Shown piece by piece: positions 17,199-23,831 of a DNA stretch of 64,000 nt (positions are counted from its first letter, which is position 1; the number at the start of each line of letters is the position of its first letter). Made by a program: the position numbers and the translations under genes. The DNA comes from Luteimonas huabeiensis HB2 (GTDB lineage: Bacteria; Pseudomonadota; Gammaproteobacteria; Xanthomonadales; Xanthomonadaceae): NCBI RefSeq assembly GCF_000559025.1, contig NZ_JAAN01000020.1, positions 1-64,000 of the forward strand, read 5' to 3'. The notes beneath the pieces were generated by a model. It was not told the origin of the DNA. It did no database searches and was given only the letters and a program-made list of their open reading frames with translations.

Positions 17199-18032
17199 TC
17201 AGGCGTCGCCGGGCGCGTCCTCGCTCACGACGAGGTCGATGTGGACGATCGGCGGCGGGCGCAGGCGCTGCCGCAGCCGCGCCCACCAGCCGTCGCGGCC
17301 GCGCTCGTAGAGCGCGGGCTGCGCACGGATGCAGGCCAGCGCCGCCGCGTTGCCGCCGAGCGCGCCCGCGTCGAGCAACTGCCGGCCGGGACCGAGCAGG
17401 GCCGGCGCCTCCGCGCGGATGCGCTCGACGTGCGGCGCCGGCGAGGCGGCATCCAGCACGACCAGCAGATCGGGCACCGGTGCGGCACCGACGCTCACGA
17501 GGGCGAGTCGTGCGCTGGCGATGTCGGCATGGGCGCGGCAGTAGTCGCGCAGCCAGTCGGCGAAAGGGCCGGGGTGGAAGGCGCGCACGGCGTCGGCATC
17601 GTGTCGCGCTGCCCGGGTCGATGCCGGCGTCGCCAGCGTCGAGATGCGAGCCAGCAGCAACAGGCGCTCGTCGTCGAGCAGGAGGACATCCTCCGCGCCG
17701 GGGCCGGTGCGCAGGGACAGATCGAAGCGCGCCTGCTGCGCGAACTCGAGGATCGTCGCGCCGGTCCCCTCGACCAGCGAATCCGCGTCGCCGGCGATGG
17801 CCTGGGCGGCGGCGGCGCGGTCGATGCCGGCGCGCAGGGTGGGGCGGCCGTCGATGTCGAGCAGGGCGATCCCGTGCCCGCGACCGGCCTTCGCGGTGCC
17901 GGCGAAGACCATCGGCTGGGCCGCGAAGGCCGCGACGAGGGCGAGGGCCTGCCTGCCGGCGTCGTCGCGGCCCTGCGCAGCGGCCGAAAGAACGGTCTCG
18001 GCGAGCCGGTGGAGCGGGTGGCGAGTGGCCAT
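17199..18032 (-). CDS. Conserved hypothetical protein
   Basis: A 277-residue soluble, acidic protein without signal or membrane segments, from the ATG at 18032. Features: LALVAAFAAQPMVFAGTA near the N-terminus, HGIALLDIDGRPTLRAGI, a middle part with DVLLLDDERLLLLARIS, and a C-terminal LLVVLDAASPAPHVERIR. The alternation of short strands and the C-terminal domain recall SseB-like (enhanced serine sensitivity) proteins, but I see no decisive motif and do not assign it. It is 35 bp downstream of the MmyB-type regulator gene on the same strand and could be co-transcribed with it. Confidence 0.6.
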   Translation of the reverse strand: MATRHPLHRLAETVLSAAAQGRDDAGRQALALVAAFAAQPMVFAGTAKAGRGHGIALLDIDGRPTLRAGIDRAAAAQAIAGDADSLVEGTGATILEFAQQARFDLSLRTGPGAEDVLLLDDERLLLLARISTLATPASTRAARHDADAVRAFHPGPFADWLRDYCRAHADIASARLALVSVGAAPVPDLLVVLDAASPAPHVERIRAEAPALLGPGRQLLDAGALGGNAAALACIRAQPALYERGRDGWWARLRQRLRPPPIVHIDLVVSEDAPGDA

Positions 18033-18067
18033 GGCGGTGGCTGAATGCGCGAAGGGCGGGGCGCAGT

Positions 18068-18886
18068 CTAGCCCTGCTGCGCGTTTTCGGGGGAATCCGC
18101 CGCCGCGCGCGCATAGACCACCAGCCGCAGATGGCGCTCCTCGTCGATCGTCAGCGTGGTGTGCTCGAAGGCGACCGCCGCGCCGTCCAGGCGCAGGCGG
18201 CGCACGCCGCTGCAGGGCGCGTGCACCTCGTGCCGGCGCCACCAGGCCTTGAAGTCCGGCGCGATGCGCTCGAGCTCCGCCACCAGCGCCTGGGTGTCGG
18301 CATCGTGGGTGGCGCGGGCGTAGTCGCGGCGGAAGCTCGACAACATCTCCGGCGCCTGGCGCTCCCAGTCGACGATGCGCTCGCGCATGCAGGGGTCGGC
18401 GAACAGCATCCACAGCAGGTTGCGCCGCGCCGGCGGCTGCGCGCCGAAGCCGAACGCCGCATCCGCCGGCGCGTTGTGCGCCAGCACGTCCCAGCGCAGG
18501 TTGAGGACGTAGGCCGGGTGCGGCGCCAGGTCGTGCATCAGCCGGCCGACCAGCGGGGGGATCTGGCACCAGGTTCGGCCGGGCTCGACCGGCGGACGGG
18601 CGTGGGCGAGCAGGTAGAGGTGCCGGCGCTCGGCGGCGTCGAGCCGCAGCACGCGCGCCAGATTGTCGAGGAAGGCGGAGGAGACGCCGATCTCGCGCCC
18701 CTGCTCGAGCCAGGTGTACCAGGTGAGCCCGACCCCGGCGAGCGCGGCCACCTCCTCGCGGCGCAGGCCCGGCGTGCGTCGGCGGCCGCCGCTGGGCAGG
18801 CCCAGGTCGGCCGGCGACAGGCGCTCGCGGCGGGTACGCAGGAATTCGGCCAGTTCGCCGCGGCGGCGTTGCAGCGAGCGCGCCAT
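18068..18886 (-). CDS. XRE/MmyB-family transcriptional regulator
   Basis: A 272-residue regulator from the ATG at 18886, with GGAGG just upstream. The N-terminal HTH reads LAEFLRTRRERLSPADLG, TPGLRREEVAALAGVGLTWY, TWLEQGREIGVS, the hallmark arrangement of this family (RTPGLRREEVA). The C-terminal half is the MmyB-like ligand-binding domain (VLNLRWDVLAHNAPADAAFG, NLLWMLFADP), a PAS-like fold thought to bind fatty-acid-type ligands. It is divergent from the MFS exporter at 18980 across a 93-bp gap, so it probably controls that gene and itself. Confidence 0.93.
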   Translation of the reverse strand: MARSLQRRRGELAEFLRTRRERLSPADLGLPSGGRRRTPGLRREEVAALAGVGLTWYTWLEQGREIGVSSAFLDNLARVLRLDAAERRHLYLLAHARPPVEPGRTWCQIPPLVGRLMHDLAPHPAYVLNLRWDVLAHNAPADAAFGFGAQPPARRNLLWMLFADPCMRERIVDWERQAPEMLSSFRRDYARATHDADTQALVAELERIAPDFKAWWRRHEVHAPCSGVRRLRLDGAAVAFEHTTLTIDEERHLRLVVYARAAADSPENAQQG

Positions 18887-18979
18887 CCGGTTGCCTCCAG
18901 TAACAGCATAAACGGACGGATTGTAACGGGATCGCGTGCTTCCCAGAATCGCCGCTCCCTCGATCCGCGAGCGCCCGCC

Positions 18980-20422
18980 GTGCCCCCAGACGCCTGTTCC
19001 GCCGTCTCCGCGCCGATCGTGCCCGCGCCGCCCTGGCGGGGCCTGTCGGTACTGCTGCTGGCCGGCTTCGTGACCATCTTCGACCTGTTCGTGGTCAACG
19101 TGGCGATCCCCAGCATGCAGGCCGGGCTCGGCGCCAGCTTCGCCCAGGTCGGCTTCATCGTCGCCGGCTACGAACTGGCCTTCGGCGTGTTGCTGATCAC
19201 CGGCGGCCGGCTCGGCGACCGTTACGGGCGGCGCCGGTTGTTCGTGGCGGGCATGGCGGGCTTCACCGCCGCCTCGGCGCTGTGCGGGCTGGCGCCCACG
19301 GCCGGGGTGCTGATCGCCGCGCGCGTGCTGCAGGGCCTGGCCGCGGCGCTGCTGTTCCCGCAGGTGTACGCCGCGATCCGCGTCGGCTTCGACGGTGCGG
19401 CGAGCCGGCGCGCGTTCGCCCTGCTGGGCATGACCCTGGGTCTGGCGGCCATCGCCGGGCAGGTGCTGGGCGGCTGGCTGGTGCATGCCGACCTGCTCGG
19501 GCTGGGCTGGCGCACGATCTTCCTGATCAACGTGCCGATCGGCCTGTTCGCGATCGCCGCCGCGCGCTGGATCCCGGAATCGCGCGCGCCGCAGCGCCCG
19601 GCGCTGGACGGGCCGGGCGTGGCATTGGTCAGCGCCGGGCTCGCGCTGCTGCTGGCGACGCTGATCGAGGCGCCCGCGCGCGGCTGGCCGGGCTGGAGCG
19701 GGTGGACGCTCGCGGCCGCGGCGCTGGCGCTCGTCGGCTTCTACGCCCGGCAGGAACGGCTGCGGCGCGCCGGGCGCATGCCGCTGGTGGACATGCGCCT
19801 GTTCGCCCAGCCCCGCTTCGCGCTGGGCGGCGCGCTGGTGCTGCTGGTCTACTCGACCTCCAGTTCCTTCTTCCTGTGCTTCGCGCTGCTCGCGCAGTCT
19901 GGTCTCGGGCTCGACCCGCTGGCGGCCGGGCTGCTGTTCGCGCCGTGCAGCGTGGGCTTCGTGGCCGCCTCGCTGCTGGCTCCGCGGCTGGTGGCGCGCT
20001 GGGGCACGCCGGCGATCGCCGCCGGCGCGTTCGCCTACGCGGTGTCGCTGGCGGTGCTGATCGCGCAGGTCGGCCTGGCCGGCGACGGGCTCGAACCGTC
20101 GCGGTGGCTGCCGGCGCTGGTCGCGGTGGGCGCGGCGCAGGGCCTGATCATGACGCCGCTGCTGAACCTGGTGCTGGGTTTCGTCGAGGAAGCGCGCGCC
20201 GGCATGGCCGCCGGTGTCGTCTCCACGCTGCAGCAGGTCGGCGCCGCGCTCGGCGTGGCGGTGGTCGGCCTGCTGTTCGGCCGGGTGCTGGCCGGCGGCG
20301 GGCCCGCGCGCGAGGCGCTGTACGCGGCCGCCTTCGTCGCCGGGATGGCCTGCAACCTGGGCGCCGCGCTCCTGGCCTGCGCGCTGCTGTGCCTGCTCGC
20401 GCGGGCGGCGCGCGGGCGGTAG
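18980..20422 (+). CDS. MFS drug-efflux transporter, DHA2 (EmrB/QacA) type
   Basis: A 480-residue inner-membrane transporter with about 14 hydrophobic segments. The first helix region is VLLLAGFVTIFDLFVVNVAIPSMQ, with the D-x-x-x-V-N-V-A-I-P signature of 14-TM drug:H+ antiporters; motif A follows as GGRLGDRYGRRRLF and motif C-like glycine-rich segments appear later. Start is taken as the GTG at 18980; a second in-frame GTG at 19007 is also possible, and neither has a strong ribosome site. It is divergent from an MmyB-type regulator, the common layout for regulator-controlled efflux genes. Substrate unknown. Confidence 0.9.
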   Translation: MPPDACSAVSAPIVPAPPWRGLSVLLLAGFVTIFDLFVVNVAIPSMQAGLGASFAQVGFIVAGYELAFGVLLITGGRLGDRYGRRRLFVAGMAGFTAASALCGLAPTAGVLIAARVLQGLAAALLFPQVYAAIRVGFDGAASRRAFALLGMTLGLAAIAGQVLGGWLVHADLLGLGWRTIFLINVPIGLFAIAAARWIPESRAPQRPALDGPGVALVSAGLALLLATLIEAPARGWPGWSGWTLAAAALALVGFYARQERLRRAGRMPLVDMRLFAQPRFALGGALVLLVYSTSSSFFLCFALLAQSGLGLDPLAAGLLFAPCSVGFVAASLLAPRLVARWGTPAIAAGAFAYAVSLAVLIAQVGLAGDGLEPSRWLPALVAVGAAQGLIMTPLLNLVLGFVEEARAGMAAGVVSTLQQVGAALGVAVVGLLFGRVLAGGGPAREALYAAAFVAGMACNLGAALLACALLCLLARAARGR

Positions 20423-20499
20423 CGCGGATGCCGCCCGGGTGACGACACGCGTCCGGCACCGAGGCTAAGATCGGCCTTCGCCCACTGGGGAGTGCGGGA

Positions 20500-22068
20500 A
20501 TGCCGATCCGAACGCACGCGGCCGCCGCCGCGCTGGTCGCGTGCCTGGCCGCGGCGGCGCCGCAAGCGCGGGAGCCGTCGCCGCGCCCCGAGTACGCCTT
20601 GACCACCCAGGCCGCGTTCGACGCCGGTTCGGTGCCGGCCTACGCCGGCGACCACGGCGAGGTCTACGCGCGCATCGACGCCGACCTCGACGCCCACGTC
20701 GCGCACCTGCAGCGCTGGGTGCGGCAGCGCTCGATCAGCGCCCAGGACGACGGCATCGACGCGATGGCGCAGCTGGTGGCCGACGATCTGCGCGCGCTGG
20801 GCTTCCAGGAGGTGCGGCTGGTCGAGACCCCGGGCCATCCCGGCGTCCTCGGCTACTACGATGCCGGCGCACCGCGCACGCTGGTGGTCTACATGATGTA
20901 CGACGTGCAGCCGGTGGAGCCGAACTGGCGCATCGACGATCCGTTCGCCGGCGAACTGGTCGAACACGCGCTGGGCACGGTGCTGATGGCGCGCGGCGCG
21001 ACCAACCAGAAGGGACCGCAGCGCGCTTTCCTCAACGCCGTCGACGCCATCATCGCCACCCACGGCACCCTGCCGGTGAACCTCTACGTCGTCGCCGAGG
21101 GCGAGGAGGAGCTGGGCTCGCCGAACTTCGGCGAGGTGCTGGCGCCCTGGGTGGACCGGCTGCGCGAGGCCGACGGCGCGTTCTTCCCGATGAACATCCA
21201 GGCGCCGACGGGCGACGTGGCGCTGAACCTGGGCGTCAAGGGCATCGTGTACTTCGAGCTGGAGGCGCGCGGCGGCGATTGGGGCGGGCCTGCGCGCTCG
21301 GAGATCCACGGCTCGCTGAAGGCGCTGGTGGATGCGCCGGCGCTGCGCCTGGTGCAGGCGATCGCCTCGCTGACCACGCCCGACGGCAACACCGTGCTCG
21401 TGCCCGGCTACTACGACGCGGTGCGCGCGCCCACGCCCGACGAGCAGCGGCTGATCAACGCGCTGGCCGAGACCGCCGACGACGGCGCCGCGCAGGCGGC
21501 GCTGGGCGTCTCGCGCTGGATCGACGGGCTGGCGGGGCGCGAGGCCATCGTGCGCAACCTGTACGACCCCACGCTCAACATTAACGGCATCTGGAGCGGC
21601 TACACCGGCGAGGGCATGAAGACCATCCTGCCGCACGTGGCCACCGCGAAGCTCGACTCGCGCCTGCCGCCGGGCCTGGAGCCGGAGGACGCCTACCGGA
21701 TGATCCGCGCCCATCTCGACGCGCAGGGCTTCGGCGAGATCGCGCTGCGCCCGCTGGCGGGCTATCCGGCCGCGGCCACCCCGGTCGACGCGCCGCTGGT
21801 GCAAGCGGCGCTGGGCGTCTTCAACAAGTACGGCGCGCAGCCGCGGGTGGCGCCCTGGCTGGGCGGCAGCGCGCCGTTCTACCAGTTCACCCGCACCCTG
21901 GGGCTGCCGTTCGTGTTCGGCGGCCTGGGCCACGGCTCCGGCGCGCACGGCCCGGACGAGTACATGCTGATCCGCCCGGCCGAGGGCGTGGCTGCGGCCG
22001 GCCTGGCGGAGATCGAGCGGTCCTACGTGGATCTGCTGCATGCCCTGGCTGCGGACGCGGCGCAGTAG
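20500..22068 (+). CDS. Exported M20-family hydrolase with altered zinc ligands
   Basis: A 522-residue protein with a signal peptide (AAAALVACLAAAAPQA), so periplasmic. It has the M20 dipeptidase/carnosinase layout: catalytic domain, dimerisation insert, catalytic domain. But two canonical zinc residues differ. The usual H-Y-D-V-Q-P is M-Y-D-V-Q-P (Met133 in YMMYDVQPVE), and the bridging Asp of G-R-G-x-x-D-x-K-G is Asn169 (ARGATNQKGP). The Glu pair (AEGEEELGSP, Glu202/203) and the last His (GSGAHGPDEY) remain. So metal binding may be changed or lost, or this is a distinct subfamily. It stops 11 bp before the GNAT gene and leads the borosin-type operon, so a role in product processing is possible but unproven. 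Confidence 0.82.
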   Translation: MPIRTHAAAAALVACLAAAAPQAREPSPRPEYALTTQAAFDAGSVPAYAGDHGEVYARIDADLDAHVAHLQRWVRQRSISAQDDGIDAMAQLVADDLRALGFQEVRLVETPGHPGVLGYYDAGAPRTLVVYMMYDVQPVEPNWRIDDPFAGELVEHALGTVLMARGATNQKGPQRAFLNAVDAIIATHGTLPVNLYVVAEGEEELGSPNFGEVLAPWVDRLREADGAFFPMNIQAPTGDVALNLGVKGIVYFELEARGGDWGGPARSEIHGSLKALVDAPALRLVQAIASLTTPDGNTVLVPGYYDAVRAPTPDEQRLINALAETADDGAAQAALGVSRWIDGLAGREAIVRNLYDPTLNINGIWSGYTGEGMKTILPHVATAKLDSRLPPGLEPEDAYRMIRAHLDAQGFGEIALRPLAGYPAAATPVDAPLVQAALGVFNKYGAQPRVAPWLGGSAPFYQFTRTLGLPFVFGGLGHGSGAHGPDEYMLIRPAEGVAAAGLAEIERSYVDLLHALAADAAQ

Positions 22069-22079
22069 GCGCGCGCGTC

Positions 22080-22634
22080 GTGGAGGATCCCGGCCCGCCC
22101 GGCAGCGGGTTCAAGACCCGCCGCCTGCGGTTGCACCCGCTGGGTGCCGGCGACCGCGCGCTCTACCTCCGGCTGTACGGCGATCCGGCCACCATGCGCG
22201 AGGTGGGGACCGCGCTGGCTCCGGCCGCGGCCGCGCGCGCCTTCGACGCGGTACTCGCGACGTTGGCTACCGATCCGCCGGGCGCCGCCTACTGGGTGTT
22301 GCGCGATGCCGCGGGCGAGGGCTTCGGCCTGATGGCGCTGGTATTCGATGCCGCGCGCGCCAGCGCGGAACTGGGCCTTCTGCTGCCGCCGTCCCGGCAG
22401 GATCGGGGCTACGCCAGCGAGGCGATCGGCGGCCTGCTGCCCAGGCTGCGGGCGTTTCCGGGGCTGGCTTCGGTCTGGACCCGCCACCGCGAGGGCCACC
22501 ATGGCGCAGCCGGGCTGATGCGCCGAACGGGGTTCGTCGCCGACGGGAACCGCGACGGCTACGCGCGCTGGCGCCTGGACCGGGCCGGGTGGCCGGCCCG
22601 CCCGGGCTTTGCATCGGTGCCGGAACGAGAATAG
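22080..22634 (+). CDS. GNAT-family N-acetyltransferase
   Basis: A 184-residue cytoplasmic protein of the RimJ/RimL-like GNAT family: TRRLRLHPLGAGDRALYLRL at the N-terminus, a strand with FGLMALVFD, the acetyl-CoA loop region SRQDRGYASEAIGGLLPRLR (the R/Q-x-x-G-x-A/G type pattern) and HHGAAGLMRRTGFVADG near the end. Start is a GTG 11 bp after the M20 gene; no ATG fits. It ends 28 bp before the borosin-type methyltransferase gene. It may acetylate the peptide product or an unrelated small molecule. Confidence 0.85.
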   Translation: MEDPGPPGSGFKTRRLRLHPLGAGDRALYLRLYGDPATMREVGTALAPAAAARAFDAVLATLATDPPGAAYWVLRDAAGEGFGLMALVFDAARASAELGLLLPPSRQDRGYASEAIGGLLPRLRAFPGLASVWTRHREGHHGAAGLMRRTGFVADGNRDGYARWRLDRAGWPARPGFASVPERE

Positions 22635-22662
22635 AGTCGCATTTCGGGAGCAGGGGAACGGC

Positions 22663-23481
22663 ATGGGCGGACGGGGGCGACTCGCCTGCGTGGGACTGGG
22701 CATGATGCTCGGGGCGCATCTGGCGCCGCGCGCGCGCAGCCATATCGAGCAGGCCGACGTGGTGTTCGTCGCGGTCTCCGATCCCCTGGTCGAACTGTGG
22801 GTGCAGCGCATGCACCCGGACGTGCGCAGCCTGCAACTTTTCTATGCCCCTGGCCGGTCGCGCCACGACAGCTACCGCGACATGGTCGAGGCGATGCTGG
22901 CGGAAGTGCGCGCGGGGCGCTCGGTCTGCGGCGCGTTCTACGGCCATCCCGGCGTGTTCGCCGCCGTCCCGCACCGCGCCGTCGCGCAGGCGAGGGAGGA
23001 GGGGTTCGACGCGCGCATGGAGCCCGGCATCTCGGCCGAGGACTGCCTCTACGCCGACCTCGGGATCGATCCCGGCCGGGTCGGCTGCCAGCACTACGAA
23101 GCCAGCCAGTTCATGTTCTACCGGCGCCGCGTCGATCCGTCCGCCTACCTGGTGCTGTGGCAGGTGGGGGTGGCCGGCGACCGCTCGGTCAGACGCGCCT
23201 CGACCGGTGCGGCGCACCGTCGGCTGCTGGTCGAGCGGCTGCGCGAGGACTATCCGGCCGGGCACCTCGTGTGGCTGTACGAAGCTGCTACGCTGCCGAT
23301 CGCCGCGCCCCGCACGGACGCCGTGCCGCTGTCGGCCCTGGCGGACGCGCCGACCGCGCAGCACACGACGCTCGTCGTGCCGCCGGCGGTGCCGCTGCAG
23401 CGCGACGAGGCGATGCTCGCGCGGATCGCGCGACTGGAATGCCAAGCGGACGTATGGGCCGGCGCGCCGGCCGGGAACTGA
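22663..23481 (+). CDS. Borosin-type peptide alpha-N-methyltransferase (split type)
   Basis: A 272-residue SAM-dependent enzyme of the tetrapyrrole-methylase fold. It matches the methyltransferase domain of fungal OphMA and bacterial split borosins. The catalytic region LFYAPGRSRHDSYRDMVEAM keeps Tyr61, Arg67 and Tyr71, which align with OphMA Tyr66, Arg72 and Tyr76. Next come GAFYGHPGVFAAVPHRA, AREEGF, PGISAEDCLYADLGIDP and LWQVG, near-diagnostic for the family; siroheme and cobalamin methylases lack this combination. Unlike OphMA, no core peptide is fused at the C-terminus; the candidate substrate is the next gene, 18 bp on. I chose the ATG at 22663 (GGGGA upstream) because the GLG motif lies close to the N-terminus, as in relatives. 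Predicted reaction: iterative methylation of backbone amides of the precursor. Confidence 0.88.
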   Translation: MGGRGRLACVGLGMMLGAHLAPRARSHIEQADVVFVAVSDPLVELWVQRMHPDVRSLQLFYAPGRSRHDSYRDMVEAMLAEVRAGRSVCGAFYGHPGVFAAVPHRAVAQAREEGFDARMEPGISAEDCLYADLGIDPGRVGCQHYEASQFMFYRRRVDPSAYLVLWQVGVAGDRSVRRASTGAAHRRLLVERLREDYPAGHLVWLYEAATLPIAAPRTDAVPLSALADAPTAQHTTLVVPPAVPLQRDEAMLARIARLECQADVWAGAPAGN

Positions 23482-23499
23482 GGGGAAGAGGGGACTGCG

Positions 23500-23802
23500 A
23501 TGTCGGATGCGATCGGCTTTCTGGACACGATGGGGCGGGGCGCCTTCGCGGCGGACCCGGGTGCCGCGTACGCGGCAGCGGTCGAGGCGCTACAGATCGA
23601 CGCAAGCCAGCGCGAGGCGCTGCGCGCGCGCGATGGCGCGGCGCTCGGGCGGCTGTTGCGGGCGCGGGCGCTCATGATGTGCATGGTCGCCACGCCCGAC
23701 CAGGGCGAAACCGAGGGCCCGCTCGATTCGCCCGATCGCGATGAGGAAGACGACCGGGACGATCGCGGTGACCGAGACGGCATCCGATTCGATCCCGACT
23801 GA
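23500..23802 (+). CDS. Candidate borosin precursor peptide
   Basis: A 100-residue protein 18 bp after the methyltransferase gene, with a purine-rich ribosome site. Residues 1-52 form a helical leader (GFLDTMGRGAFAADPGAAYA, LQIDASQREALRARDGAALG) like the small helical domain that split-borosin precursors use to bind the enzyme; the pattern 'ADPxAA...QREAL...DxxALxRLL' is typical of it. Residues 57-67, ALMMCMVATPD, are hydrophobic and are the likely methylated core. From 69 on, the tail is extremely Asp/Glu/Arg-rich (SPDRDEEDDRDDRGDRDG). No other function suggests itself. Precursor identity is inferred from position, size and layout; the exact core limits are not proven. Confidence 0.75.
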   Translation: MSDAIGFLDTMGRGAFAADPGAAYAAAVEALQIDASQREALRARDGAALGRLLRARALMMCMVATPDQGETEGPLDSPDRDEEDDRDDRGDRDGIRFDPD

Positions 23803-23831
23803 AGGGATGCGCTGCGCAGGAAGCACACGCC

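Noticed and set aside
18887..18979. Operator between the MmyB-type regulator and the MFS gene
   Set aside because: I noticed direct GTAACAGCAT/GTAACGGGAT copies, but two short imperfect repeats are not enough to call a binding site.
22663..23481. Siroheme/cobalamin or diphthine methylase
   Set aside because: Shares the tetrapyrrole-methylase fold, but the SRxDSY and FYGHPGVF...PGISAEDCLYADL motifs are those of borosin enzymes, and no porphyrin genes are near.
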